Assembly (NCBI GenBank): GCA_027045875.1
Contig: JALUAG010000023.1
Span: forward strand, 1-64,000
Direction of reading: 5' to 3'
Origin: Alphaproteobacteria bacterium
GTDB lineage: Bacteria; Pseudomonadota; Alphaproteobacteria; Geminicoccales; Geminicoccaceae
Length of the DNA stretch: 64,000 nucleotides
Part shown: positions 8,081-19,400 of the stretch, piece by piece
Layout: every line of letters starts with the position of its first letter
Numbering within the stretch: position 1 is the stretch's first letter
Position numbers and translations under genes: made by a program
Notes under the pieces: model-generated
What the model was told of the DNA's origin: nothing
What the model saw: only the letters and a program-made list of their open reading frames with translations
The model's database searches: none

Positions 8081-10315
8081 ATGCCCGGAGAGCCCGTGCT
8101 CGAGGAGGCGATGGCCGCCGAGGCTCCCCGGAAGACGGAAGGGCCGGCACCGGCCGCACGCCGGCCGATCATGCGGCAGTACGAGCTGGTCGAGCTCGTC
8201 CGCTCCTACGATCCCGACGTCGACGAGGATCTGCTGAACCGGGCCTACGTGTTCGCCATGAAGGCCCATGGCAGCCAGCTTCGCGCCTCGGGCGATCCCT
8301 ACTTCCACCATCCGGTCGAGGTGGCCGGCATCCTCGCCCGCTACCGGCTCGATTCGGCCACCATCGCCACCGGGCTGCTGCACGACGTGGTGGAGGACAC
8401 CGGCGTCTCCATCGAGGAGATCGAGCGGTTGTTCGGTCGCACGGTGGCCCGCCTCGTCGACGGGGTGACCAAGCTCCACAAGCTGGAGCTGCAGTCGGTG
8501 CAGAGCGCCCAGGCGGAGAACTTCCGCAAGCTGCTGCTGGCGATGTCCGACGACATCCGGGTGCTGCTGGTCAAGCTCGCCGACCGGCTGCACAACATGC
8601 GCACCCTGCACTTCATCCGCGAGCCGGCGCGGCGTCGGCGGATCGCCGCCGAGACGATGGAGATCTACGCCCCGCTCGCCGAACGCATCGGCATGGAGCG
8701 GATGAAGGCCGAGCTCGAGGACCTCGCCTTCGCCGAGCTGTGGCCGGAGGCGCGGGCCGGCATCTTGCACCGTCTGCAGCATTTGCAGCGGGACGATACC
8801 GGGCTCGTCGAGCGCATCGTCGGGGAGCTGCGGAAAGTGCTCGCCGATGCCGGCATCGAGGCCGAGATCTACGGCCGCGAGAAATCACCGCTCTCCATCT
8901 GGCGCAAGATGCAGCGCAAGAACGTGAGCTTCGAGCAGCTCTCGGACATCATGGCCTTCCGCATCATGGTCGGCTCGGTGGCCGAATGCTACGCGGCGCT
9001 GGGCGTGATCCACGGTGCCTACGCCATGCTGCCGGGGCGCTTCAAGGACTTCATCAGCACGCCCAAGCCCAACGGCTATCGTTCGCTGCACACCACCGTC
9101 ATCGGCCCGCTGCAGAAGAAGATCGAGATCCAGATCCGTACCCGGGAGATGCACGAGGAAGCGGAACTCGGGGTCGCCGCGCACTGGGCCTACAAGCAGG
9201 GCGAGCCGGTCACCGAGGGACGGCGGTACCGCTGGATCCGCGAACTCCTCGAGATCCTGGAACACGCGCCGGAACCGGACGAGTTCCTCGAGAACACCAA
9301 GCTCGACCTCTATCGCGATCAGGTCTTCTGCTTCACGCCGCGGGGCGATCTCATCGTCCTGCCGCGGGGGGCGACGCCGATCGATTTCGCCTATGCCGTC
9401 CACTCCGAGATCGGCGATCGCTGTATCGGCGCGAAGGTGGACGGGCGCATGGTGCCGCTGGACACCCGCCTCGAGAACGGCGACCAGGTGGAGATCCTGA
9501 CCAGCGCCCGGGCGGCGCCGACGCCGGAATGGGAGCGCTTCGTCGTCACCGGCAAGGCGCGGGCGCGCATCCGCCGCTATCTCCGCACCCAGCAGCGCGA
9601 TTTCTTCCTCGCCCGCGGACGGGAGCTGATCCAGCGTCTGGCCAAGGCCGAGCGCGTGCAGGTGACCGAACGGCAGCTCGATCAGGCGCGCCAGGCCTTC
9701 AACTATCGGAGCCTCGAGGATCTGCTGGTGGCGATCGGCGAGGGACGGATCGCCGGTCGGCTGGTGCTGGAGGCGATACGGCCGGAGCTCAAGCAGTCGC
9801 GGGGCGCCGCCAAGGTGATTCCCTTCCCCCGCGGCCTCAGGTCCCAGCGGCCGGCGCCGGAAGTCACCGACAGCCCCATCGTCGGCCTGCCGGCCGGCAT
9901 CGCCTTCCAGTTCGCCGGCTGCTGTCATCCGGTTCGCGGCGACGAGATCGTCGGCGTCATCCGTACCGGCCGGCCGGTCAACATCCACCGCCGCGACTGC
10001 AAGGTGCTGGCGCGGGTGGAGGATCGCGAACACCGCCTCGTCGAGCTCGGCTGGAACACCCGGGCTTCGGCGCCGCGCGCGGCCGCGCGGCTGCGGGTGC
10101 TGGCCGTCAACCAGCCCGGAGTGCTGGGCGCCATCAGCACCACCATCGGCCAGCAGGGCGGCAACATCACCGACGTCAAGTTCGGCCGTCGCAACCCCGA
10201 TCTCTACGAGCTCTTCCTCGACATCGAGGTGGAAGGCGTGGAACATCTCCACCGCCTCAAGGCGGCGCTCCGGATGTCCTCGGTGGTGACCGCGGTGGAG
10301 CGCATGCGTGGCTGA
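8081..10315 (+). CDS. spoT: Bifunctional (p)ppGpp synthetase/hydrolase (Rsh)
   Basis: This 744-residue stringent-response enzyme has four parts. The HD hydrolase domain contains HHPVEV and HDVVEDT near residue 101. The synthetase domain contains [14 protein letters not shown] near 265 and [11 protein letters not shown] near 328. A TGS domain spans about 405-470 and a C-terminal ACT domain about 670-744. The intact HD motif and the basic REKS segment support a bifunctional enzyme rather than a synthetase-only RelA. The ATG at 8081 follows GGGGAGGG by 10 bases. A GTG at 8054 and an ATG at 8168 are alternatives; the conserved region begins at [10 protein letters not shown]. The 3' end overlaps pyrE by 8 bases. 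Confidence 0.95.
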   Translation: MPGEPVLEEAMAAEAPRKTEGPAPAARRPIMRQYELVELVRSYDPDVDEDLLNRAYVFAMKAHGSQLRASGDPYFHHPVEVAGILARYRLDSATIATGLLHDVVEDTGVSIEEIERLFGRTVARLVDGVTKLHKLELQSVQSAQAENFRKLLLAMSDDIRVLLVKLADRLHNMRTLHFIREPARRRRIAAETMEIYAPLAERIGMERMKAELEDLAFAELWPEARAGILHRLQHLQRDDTGLVERIVGELRKVLADAGIEAEIYGREKSPLSIWRKMQRKNVSFEQLSDIMAFRIMVGSVAECYAALGVIHGAYAMLPGRFKDFISTPKPNGYRSLHTTVIGPLQKKIEIQIRTREMHEEAELGVAAHWAYKQGEPVTEGRRYRWIRELLEILEHAPEPDEFLENTKLDLYRDQVFCFTPRGDLIVLPRGATPIDFAYAVHSEIGDRCIGAKVDGRMVPLDTRLENGDQVEILTSARAAPTPEWERFVVTGKARARIRRYLRTQQRDFFLARGRELIQRLAKAERVQVTERQLDQARQAFNYRSLEDLLVAIGEGRIAGRLVLEAIRPELKQSRGAAKVIPFPRGLRSQRPAPEVTDSPIVGLPAGIAFQFAGCCHPVRGDEIVGVIRTGRPVNIHRRDCKVLARVEDREHRLVELGWNTRASAPRAAARLRVLAVNQPGVLGAISTTIGQQGGNITDVKFGRRNPDLYELFLDIEVEGVEHLHRLKAALRMSSVVTAVERMRG

Positions 10316-10916
10316 GCCGGTGGTGACCGCACCGGCCGAACGGGACGCGGTTCTCGAGGAATTCCGTGCTGCGGGCGCCCTGCTCGAAGGGCATTTCATC
10401 CTGAGCTCGGGACGGCGCAGCTCCGTCTATCTTCAGTGTGCGCGGGTGCTGATGGATCCCGCCCGGGCGGCCCGGCTGATCGCCCGCCTGCGCGATCCGG
10501 TGGCCGCCCGCCGGCCCGAGATCGTGGTGGCGCCGGCGATGGGCGGTATCATCGTAGGCTACGAGCTCGCCCGCCAGCTCGGCCGCCTCTCGATGTTCAC
10601 GGAACGGGTCGGGGGACGCTTCGTCCTGCGCCGCGGTTTCTCCATCCCCGCCGGCGCCAGGGTGGCGATCGCCGAGGACGTGGTCACCACCGGCCTGTCG
10701 ACGCGCGAATGCATCGCCTGCGTGCGCGAGCGGGGCGGGAACGTGGTGGTCGCCGCCTGCCTCGTCGACCGCAGCGGCGGCCGGGCGGATGTCGGCGTTC
10801 CCCTCGTTTCCCTCCTCGCGCTCGATCTGCCGACCTACGCGCCCGAGGAGATCCCGCCCGAGCTCGCGGCCATCCCGCCCGAGAAGCCGGGCTCGCGCGA
10901 TCTGCCGTCGGCCTGA
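10308..10916 (+). CDS. pyrE: Orotate phosphoribosyltransferase
   Basis: The 202-residue type-I phosphoribosyltransferase converts orotate and PRPP to OMP in pyrimidine synthesis. The PRPP loop is [18 protein letters not shown] near residues 123-140. The substrate region [16 protein letters not shown] near the N-terminus is typical of OPRTases. It starts with GTG inside the end of the rel/spoT gene, and this order is conserved in Alphaproteobacteria. The C-terminal proline- and glutamate-rich tail is slightly longer than in enterobacterial PyrE. Confidence 0.93.
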   Translation: MAEPVVTAPAERDAVLEEFRAAGALLEGHFILSSGRRSSVYLQCARVLMDPARAARLIARLRDPVAARRPEIVVAPAMGGIIVGYELARQLGRLSMFTERVGGRFVLRRGFSIPAGARVAIAEDVVTTGLSTRECIACVRERGGNVVVAACLVDRSGGRADVGVPLVSLLALDLPTYAPEEIPPELAAIPPEKPGSRDLPSA

Positions 10917-10935
10917 ACGCCCGGCCCGTGCGGGC

Positions 10936-10963
10936 TTGCGGCCTTATCAACTCGCAGTTTAAT
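10936..10963 (+). promoter_or_regulatory. Predicted sigma-70 promoter for comM
   Basis: TTGCGG (10936-10941), a 16-base spacer and TTTAAT (10958-10963, five of six consensus bases) lie 33 bases before the comM start. This suggests comM is transcribed separately from the rel/pyrE unit. Confidence 0.5.
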
Positions 10964-10995
10964 CTCCCCGCCATACTCGCAGCGGGAGAGAGTCG

Positions 10996-12546
10996 ATGGG
11001 TCAGGGAACGACCGCCAGCCTGCGCACCGCCCGCGTGCAGACGGTCGCCCTCCTGGGGCTCGAGGCGGTCGATGTCGAGGTGGAGGTGCAGGTGAGCGCC
11101 GGCCTGCCGGCCTTCACCATCGTCGGCCTGCCCGACAAGGCAGTGGCCGAGAGCCGCGAGCGCATACGCGCGGCGCTGGGGGCGATGGGGCTCGCCCTGC
11201 CCACCCGACGGATCACCGTCAACCTCGCGCCCGGCGATCTCGCCAAGGAGGGGAGCCATTACGATCTGCCCATCGCCCTCGGCCTTCTCGCGGTGATGGG
11301 CGCGGTGCCGGCGGACGCCTGCGAGGGCTGCATCGTGCTCGGCGAGCTCGGTCTCGACGGCGCCATCCGCCCGGTCGGCGGGGTGCTGCCGGCGGCGCTG
11401 GCGGCGGCCCGCGAACAGCGCGGGCTGATCTGTCCCGCCGCCTGCGGCGGCGAGGCCGCCTGGCTCGCCGACGCGGTGGAGATCGTGGCCCCCTCGAGCC
11501 TGCTCCAGCTCGTCAATCACGTGCGCGGCGATCAGGTGCTGGCACCGCCCGAGGCGGGGGCGGTCGAGGAGGCGCCCCGATACCCGGATCTCGCCGACGT
11601 CAAGGGTCAGGAGACGGCCAAGCGCGCCCTCGAGATCGCCGCCGCCGGCGGTCACAATCTCCTCATGACGGGGCCGCCCGGCAGCGGCAAGTCCATGCTG
11701 GCGGCCCGGCTTGTGGGTCTGCTGCCGCCCCTCTCGCCCGAGGAGGTGCTGGAGGTGGGCATGATCCGCAGCGTCGGCGGTCGGCTCGCGGGTGGCACCC
11801 TGTCCCGTGCCCGCCCCTTCCGGGCGCCCCACCACGGGGCCTCGATGGCGGCGATGGTGGGCGGTGGCAGCACCGTGCGCCCGGGCGAGGTCTCGCTGGC
11901 CCACAAGGGCGTGCTGTTCCTCGACGAGCTGCCGGAATTCGCCCGCAACGTTCTCGAGGCGCTGCGCCAGCCCATGGAAAGCGGCACCGTGACCATCGCC
12001 CGCGCGAGCCTGCACGTCACCTATCCCGCCCGCTTCCAGCTGGTGGCGGCGATGAACCCCTGCCGCTGCGGCCATCTCGACGACCCCTCGCTGGCCTGTG
12101 CCCGGGCGCCCCGCTGTGCCGCCCAGTACCAGGGCCGGATCTCCGGTCCGCTGTTCGACCGCATCGACATTCACATCGATGTCCCCGCCGTCTCGCCCGA
12201 CGATCTCGCCTTGCCGCCGCCGGCCGAGGGCAGCCGCGAGGTGGCGGCACGGGTGGCGGCCGCCCGCGAGCGCCAGCGGGAGCGGCTGGCGGCCTGCGGG
12301 CGTACCGGTCTCGCCCTCAATGCCGAACTCGACGGCGAACTCCTGACCGAGCTCGCGCCACTCGACCGGCCGGCGAGCGAGATGCTGCGACGCGCCGCCG
12401 AGCGGTTGCGGCTTTCGGCCCGCGCCTACCATCGGGTCATCCGGGTGGCCCGCACCATCGCCGACCTCGACGGCGCCGAAATCATCGGCCGCGCCCATAT
12501 CGCCGAGGCCATCGCCTATCGACGGCGTGCGCCGGCGGTCCGCTGA
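10996..12546 (+). CDS. comM: YifB/ComM-family magnesium-chelatase-like AAA+ ATPase
   Basis: This 516-residue protein has an N-terminal Lon-like fold (residues 15-170, with SAGLPAFTIVGLPDKAVAESRERIRAAL). A Mg-chelatase AAA+ domain follows, with Walker A GPPGSGKS near 226 and Walker B VLFLDELPEF near 306. The cysteine-rich insert NPCRCGH..CARAPRC comes after that. ComM homologues are hexameric helicases that promote branch migration of incoming DNA during natural transformation; that role is inferred here. The gene sits between pyrE and pdxJ with its own predicted promoter, so it looks like an insertion into the usual cluster order. Confidence 0.9.
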   Translation: MGQGTTASLRTARVQTVALLGLEAVDVEVEVQVSAGLPAFTIVGLPDKAVAESRERIRAALGAMGLALPTRRITVNLAPGDLAKEGSHYDLPIALGLLAVMGAVPADACEGCIVLGELGLDGAIRPVGGVLPAALAAAREQRGLICPAACGGEAAWLADAVEIVAPSSLLQLVNHVRGDQVLAPPEAGAVEEAPRYPDLADVKGQETAKRALEIAAAGGHNLLMTGPPGSGKSMLAARLVGLLPPLSPEEVLEVGMIRSVGGRLAGGTLSRARPFRAPHHGASMAAMVGGGSTVRPGEVSLAHKGVLFLDELPEFARNVLEALRQPMESGTVTIARASLHVTYPARFQLVAAMNPCRCGHLDDPSLACARAPRCAAQYQGRISGPLFDRIDIHIDVPAVSPDDLALPPPAEGSREVAARVAAARERQRERLAACGRTGLALNAELDGELLTELAPLDRPASEMLRRAAERLRLSARAYHRVIRVARTIADLDGAEIIGRAHIAEAIAYRRRAPAVR

Positions 12547-12559
12547 TCCGCACGGCCCC

Positions 12560-12587
12560 TTGCTCTCGTCGCGGGCTCGGCTAAGTC
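12560..12587 (+). promoter_or_regulatory. Possible pdxJ promoter
   Basis: TTGCTC (12560-12565) and TAAGTC (12582-12587) are 16 bases apart, 40 bases before the pdxJ ATG, in the 81-base gap after comM. The -10 is a weak match. Confidence 0.3.
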
Positions 12588-12627
12588 TCTCCGTGGCCGG
12601 CAACGCCCGACATCGGAGAGGAGAGCC

Positions 12628-13359
12628 ATGTCCGCCCTCAGGCTCGGGGTCAACATCGATCACGTGGCGACGCTGCGCAACGCGCGCGGCGGTCCGCACC
12701 CGGATCCGGTTCGCGCGGCGCTGCTCGTGCGCGAGGCCGGCGGGCAGGGGGTGACCGCCCATCTCAGGGAGGATCGTCGCCACATCACCGATGCCGATGT
12801 CGAGCGGCTGGCGGCGGAATGCGATCTGCCCCTCAATCTCGAGATCGCCGCCACCGAGGAGATGGTGGCGATCGCGCGGCGGGTGCGACCGCACGCCTGC
12901 TGCATCGTGCCGGAAAGGCGCGAGGAACGGACCACCGAGAGCGGCCTCGACGTGATCGGCGCCGAGGCGCGGTTGCGTCCCGTCGTGGCCGCCCTCGCAG
13001 AGCGCGGCATCCGGGTCTCCCTGTTCGTCGATCCCGAGCCCCGTCAGCTCGAGGCGGCGAAGGCGGTGGGAGCGCCGGTGGTGGAGCTGCACACCGGAAG
13101 CTATTGCGAAGCGACCGGCGAAGAGCAACAGCGCGAACTCGAGCGGCTGATGCGTGCCGCCGCCCTCTGCCGCGAGCTCGGTCTCGAATGCCACGCCGGG
13201 CACGGTCTCACCTATGCCAACGTGAAGCCGGTGGCGGCCATCCCCGAGATCGTCGAGCTCAACATCGGCCACTATCTGATCGGCGAGGCGGTGTTTTCGG
13301 GTTTCGTCGAGGCCGTGCGCAGGATGCGGCGGCTGATGGACGAGGCGCGGGCCGGATGA
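12628..13359 (+). CDS. pdxJ: Pyridoxine 5'-phosphate synthase
   Basis: The 243-residue TIM-barrel enzyme condenses deoxyxylulose 5-phosphate with 3-amino-2-oxopropyl phosphate to form vitamin B6 phosphate. Visible signatures are [15 protein letters not shown] at the start, [11 protein letters not shown] near residue 70 (catalytic Glu), ELHTGSYCE, and [13 protein letters not shown] near 190. GGAGAGGAGAGCC precedes the ATG. The stop overlaps acpS by 4 bases. Confidence 0.95.
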   Translation: MSALRLGVNIDHVATLRNARGGPHPDPVRAALLVREAGGQGVTAHLREDRRHITDADVERLAAECDLPLNLEIAATEEMVAIARRVRPHACCIVPERREERTTESGLDVIGAEARLRPVVAALAERGIRVSLFVDPEPRQLEAAKAVGAPVVELHTGSYCEATGEEQQRELERLMRAAALCRELGLECHAGHGLTYANVKPVAAIPEIVELNIGHYLIGEAVFSGFVEAVRRMRRLMDEARAG

Positions 13360-13760
13360 TCATCGGCATCGGCAGCGATCTCGTCGACATCCGTCGCATC
13401 GAGCGCACCCTCGAGCGCTTCGGCGAGCGATTCACGCGGCGGGTGTTCACGGAGACCGAGCGGATCAAGGCCGAGCGCCGGCTGCGGCGGGCGGATACCT
13501 ACGCCAAGCGCTACGCGGCCAAGGAGGCCTGCGCCAAGGCCCTCGGCACCGGCTTCCGGCAGGGGGTCTGCTGGCGCGACATCGGCGTCGTCAACGCGCC
13601 CTCGGGCAAGCCCACGCTGGCGCTCACCGGCGGCGCCGCGGCGCGCCTCGCGGCCATCACGCCCCCCGGCATGCGGCCGCGGATCGAGCTCACGCTCACC
13701 GACGAACCGCCCATCGCCCAGGCGATCGTCGTCATCAGCGCGATCCCGGCGGACCGCTAG
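13356..13760 (+). CDS. acpS: Holo-[acyl-carrier-protein] synthase
   Basis: This 134-residue phosphopantetheinyl transferase moves 4'-phosphopantetheine from CoA to acyl carrier protein, activating fatty-acid synthesis. The magnesium-binding residues are in [14 protein letters not shown] (Asp 8) and [14 protein letters not shown] (Glu near 57). The C-terminal AQAIVVIS strand is conserved. The start overlaps pdxJ as ATGA. The pairing with pdxJ and lepB is standard for this cluster. Confidence 0.95.
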   Translation: MIIGIGSDLVDIRRIERTLERFGERFTRRVFTETERIKAERRLRRADTYAKRYAAKEACAKALGTGFRQGVCWRDIGVVNAPSGKPTLALTGGAAARLAAITPPGMRPRIELTLTDEPPIAQAIVVISAIPADR

Positions 13761-13875
13761 CGGGCATGGCTGCTGGCTTTACCTGTGTCCGGCCGTCCTT
13801 TAGGCTCAGCCGCCGCGGCCGGCAGCCGGCCAGGTATCGCACCGGGCCTCCGGGCTCCCGAGTACCGACGTCCAC

Positions 13876-14634
13876 ATGGCGCAACAGATGACCAAACCCT
13901 CGAGCATGGCCGAAAAGAAATCCGGAGGCTTTCTCGAGACGGTGCGGACCCTGGTCTATGCCGTCGCCATCGCCCTCGTCGTCCGGACCTTCGCCTACGA
14001 GCCCTTCAACATTCCCTCGGGCTCGATGAAACCCACCCTGCTGGTCGGCGACTATCTCTTCGTATCCAAGTTCTCCTACGGCTACAGCCGCTACTCGCTG
14101 CCCCTGAGCCTGCCGCTGTGGTCCGGGCGCATCTTCGCCCGCCTGCCGGAACGGGGCGATGTCGTCGTCTTCAAGCTGCCGTCGGACAATCGCACCGACT
14201 ACATCAAGCGGGTGGTCGGCCTGCCCGGCGACCGCATCCAGGTGAAGAGCGGCATCGTCTGGGTCAACGGCGAGCCGGCCAGGATGGAACGGATCGGCGA
14301 GTTCGTCGAGCCCGGCAGCAGCGACCGCGGCATCGTCTATCGCGAGACCCTGCCCGGCGACGGCAGCCACACGGTGATGGACCTCACCCCCTTCGGGCGG
14401 CTCGACAACACCGACGTCTACGAGGTGCCGCCCGGCCACATCTTCGTGATGGGGGACAACCGCGACAACTCCCTCGACAGCCGCGTCGCCCACGTCGGCT
14501 TCGTGCCGCTCGAGAACCTCATCGGGCGTGCCGAAATCCTGTTCTTCTCGGTCGACGGCAGTGCCGAATGGTGGGAGTTCTGGAAGTGGCCCCGGGCGAT
14601 CCGCTACGGTCGCCTGTTCCAGCCGATCGAGTGA
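13876..14634 (+). CDS. lepB: Signal peptidase I
   Basis: The 252-residue inner-membrane protease has one N-terminal anchor (residues 23-39) and a periplasmic catalytic domain. The nucleophile is Ser 50 in PSGSMKPTL and the general base is Lys 111 in DYIKRVVGLPGD. The MGDNRDNSLDSR box is also present. It removes signal peptides from exported proteins, including several in this window. A 115-base gap separates it from acpS, so it probably has its own promoter. It is followed directly by rnc, as usual. Confidence 0.95.
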   Translation: MAQQMTKPSSMAEKKSGGFLETVRTLVYAVAIALVVRTFAYEPFNIPSGSMKPTLLVGDYLFVSKFSYGYSRYSLPLSLPLWSGRIFARLPERGDVVVFKLPSDNRTDYIKRVVGLPGDRIQVKSGIVWVNGEPARMERIGEFVEPGSSDRGIVYRETLPGDGSHTVMDLTPFGRLDNTDVYEVPPGHIFVMGDNRDNSLDSRVAHVGFVPLENLIGRAEILFFSVDGSAEWWEFWKWPRAIRYGRLFQPIE

Positions 14635-14645
14635 CCGCGACCGGC

Positions 14646-15383
14646 ATGAGGCGCCGCCGGGACCGGACCGCCGAGGCGACCCCTGCCCGCGATCTGACCC
14701 GGCTCGAGCGGCTGCTCGGCCACGATTTCAACGACAGAAGGCTCCTCGAGGAGGCGCTCACCCACGCGAGTCTCGCCGGCGGTAGGCCGCGCCGGGGGCG
14801 ACCGCGGCGCAGCAACGAGCGTCTGGAATTCCTCGGCGACCGGGTGCTGGGCCTGACCATCGCCCGGCTCCTGTTCGAGCGTTTCCCGGCGGATGCGGAG
14901 GGTGCTCTGGGCGCCCGGCTCAGCCATCTCGTGAACCGCGACACGCTGGCCGCGGTGGCCCGGGAGATCGATCTCGCGGAATGGCTCCGGCTGTCGCGGG
15001 GGGAGGAGGGTGCCGGTGGCCGCACGAACCCGGGCATCCTCGCCGACTGCCTCGAGGCGGTGATCGGCGCCCTGTTCCTCGACGGCGGGCTGGAAGCCGC
15101 GGAGCGGTTCGTGCGACGACATTGGGAGGCACGGGCGGAGGCGCTCGAGGCGCCGCCCCGGGACGCCAAGACGGCGTTGCAGGAATGGGCGCAGGGGCAT
15201 GGTCTTTCGCGTCCGACGTACCATCTCAGGGAGGCGGCGGGACCCGATCACGCGCCGCGGTTCCGCGTCGAGGTCTCGGTGGAGGGTCTGCCGCCCGCGG
15301 TCGGCGAGGGCGGGTCCAAGCGGGCCGCGGAACAGGCGGCCGCCCGCCGGCTCCTGGAAACGATCAGGACGAACGAAGGATGA
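14646..15383 (+). CDS. rnc: Ribonuclease III
   Basis: The 245-residue double-strand-specific RNase processes rRNA precursors and structured RNAs. The catalytic domain has the signature ERLEFLGDRVLGL near residue 62 and DCLEAVIGALFLDGG near 135 (magnesium-binding acids). A C-terminal double-stranded RNA-binding domain spans about 170-245, with GSKRAAEQAAARRLLE. ATG 14646 is taken as the start; a GTG at 14631 overlapping the lepB stop would add five residues. The stop overlaps era by 4 bases. Confidence 0.94.
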   Translation: MRRRRDRTAEATPARDLTRLERLLGHDFNDRRLLEEALTHASLAGGRPRRGRPRRSNERLEFLGDRVLGLTIARLLFERFPADAEGALGARLSHLVNRDTLAAVAREIDLAEWLRLSRGEEGAGGRTNPGILADCLEAVIGALFLDGGLEAAERFVRRHWEARAEALEAPPRDAKTALQEWAQGHGLSRPTYHLREAAGPDHAPRFRVEVSVEGLPPAVGEGGSKRAAEQAAARRLLETIRTNEG

Positions 15384-16294
15384 AGGACAACGCGCGCCGG
15401 GCCGGCTTCGTCGCCGTCCTCGGTGCCCCCAACGTCGGCAAGTCGACCCTGGTGAACCGGCTCGTGGGCACCAAGGTGTCCATCGTGTCGCCCAAGGTGC
15501 AGACCACCCGCCGCCGCGTGATCGGCATCACCATCCGCGGCGACAGCCAGATCATGTTCGTCGACACGCCCGGCATCTTCCGGCCGCACGGCGCGCGCCG
15601 GCTCGAGAAGGCGATGGTGGAGGCCGCCTGGTCGGCGGCCGGCGACGCCGATCTCCTGCTCGCGGTGATCGACGCGCGGCGCGGTCTCGACGGTGCCAGC
15701 AGGAACGTGTTCGCGGGGTTGTCGCGGACCTCGACGCCGCGCTTTCTGGTGGTCAACAAGATCGATCTCGTCCGGCGGCGGGCCGAGCTCCTGCCGCTCG
15801 TGGACGAGGCGGCGCGCGCCCTCGAGGTGGAGGCGGTGTGGCTCGTCTCCGCCCGTACCGGCGACGGCTGCGAGGACCTGCTGGACGCGGTGGCGGCCCG
15901 GATGCCGGAAGGCCCCTGGCTCTATCCCGAGGACCAGCTCACCGACCTCTCCTCGCGCGCCCTCGCCGCCGAGATCACCCGCGAACAGGTGTTCCTCCAG
16001 CTCGAGCAGGAACTCCCTTACAGCATCACGGTGGAGACCGAGGGCTGGGCGGAGAGCCCCGACGGCGGGGAGATCCGCATCGATCAGACCATCTACGTGA
16101 TGCGCGACACCCAGAAGGCGATCGTGCTGGGCAGGGGCGGTCAGCGCATCAAGGCCATCGGCGAGCGGGCGCGCCGGGAGCTCGAGCGGCTGTTCGATGC
16201 CCGCGTCCATCTCTTCCTGTTCGTCAAGGTGCGCGAACGCTGGCAGGACGATCCCGAGCGCTACAGCGAGATGGGCCTCGAGTTCCCGGGCTGA
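15380..16294 (+). CDS. era: GTPase Era
   Basis: This 304-residue ribosome-assembly GTPase binds the 3' end of 16S rRNA. The G1 motif is GAPNVGKST (residues 15-23), with G3 DTPG and G4 NKID. A KH RNA-binding domain near the C-terminus contains AIVLGRGGQRIKAIGERAR. The ATG at 15380 overlaps the rnc stop and gives the expected N-terminus (RAGFVAVLGAPN). The order rnc-era-recO is conserved across Proteobacteria. Confidence 0.95.
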   Translation: MKDNARRAGFVAVLGAPNVGKSTLVNRLVGTKVSIVSPKVQTTRRRVIGITIRGDSQIMFVDTPGIFRPHGARRLEKAMVEAAWSAAGDADLLLAVIDARRGLDGASRNVFAGLSRTSTPRFLVVNKIDLVRRRAELLPLVDEAARALEVEAVWLVSARTGDGCEDLLDAVAARMPEGPWLYPEDQLTDLSSRALAAEITREQVFLQLEQELPYSITVETEGWAESPDGGEIRIDQTIYVMRDTQKAIVLGRGGQRIKAIGERARRELERLFDARVHLFLFVKVRERWQDDPERYSEMGLEFPG

Positions 16295-16313
16295 GCCGGG
16301 CGGGGGCGAGGGG

Positions 16314-17053
16314 ATGGACTGGCAGGACGAAGGCATCGTGCTCGCCGCCCGTCGGCACGGCGAGCGGGACGCCGTGCTCTCGCTCTTCACCTATGGGCAC
16401 GGCCGGCATCTCGGGCTCGTGCGCGGCGGTGCCGGGCGCCGAGCGCGGCCGCTCCTGCAGCGGGGAAACCGCCTGTCCTGCCGCTGGCGGGCACGGCTCG
16501 CCGAGCATCTCGGCCACTACACCGTCGAGCCCCTCAGGCTCTTCGCTGCCACCGTGATGGACGATCCGCTGCTGCTGGCGGCCCTCGATTCGGCCTGCGG
16601 GCTGCTCGATGCCGGTCTCGGAGAACGCGATCCCCACCCCGCCCTCTACGCACCGCTTCTCACCCTGTTCGAGCGGATGGCGGCGCGGGCCGAGGACTGG
16701 CCGCAGAGCTACGTGCGCTTCGAACTGCTGCTGCTCGCCGAACTCGGTTTCGGCCTCGATCTCGAACGCTGCGCGGTCACCGGCCGGCGGGAGGACCTCG
16801 CCTACGTCTCGCCGCGGACCGGACGGGCCGTGAGCCGCGAGGCGGCCGGCGCCTGGGCGCCGCGCCTGCTGCCGCTGCCCGCCTTCCTGCTCGGCGAAGG
16901 ACGAGCATCCGAGGAGGAGATCGCGCAGGGGTTGAGGCTTGCCGGCCACTTCATCCGCCGGCATATCCTCGCCCCGGCGGATCGCCCGCTGCCCGCCGCG
17001 CGCGAGCGGTTCGCGGATCTGTGGCAGCAGCGCATGGAGAAGAAGGAACAGGC

Positions 17054-17057
<4 letters not shown>
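16314..17057 (+). CDS. recO: DNA repair protein RecO
   Basis: The 247-residue protein has an N-terminal OB fold starting MDWQDEGIVLAARRHGERDAVL and a helical C-terminal domain with LLLLAELGFGLDLERCAVTG. RecO loads RecA on single-stranded DNA coated by SSB within the RecFOR pathway. A GGGGCGAGGGG stretch precedes the ATG, and starts upstream of it lack RecO similarity. Only the first cysteine of the zinc site often seen in RecO (CAVTG) is visible. The stop overlaps parC by 4 bases. Confidence 0.93.
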
Positions 17058-19285
<2,228 letters not shown>

Positions 19286-19400
19286 GGGGCGGCATTTTTC
19301 GCCCGACGCGCGATCGACCCTGTACGGGAACGGTACGGTTGAGCTATGAACCGGGCGGCCCGCGTTCGGCGGGTGCAGATCGGATCTCGCGAGGAAAGGC

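Noticed and set aside
10684-13272. 862-residue reverse-strand frame opposite comM and pdxJ
   Set aside because: Covers two well-supported genes on the other strand and has no recognisable motif.
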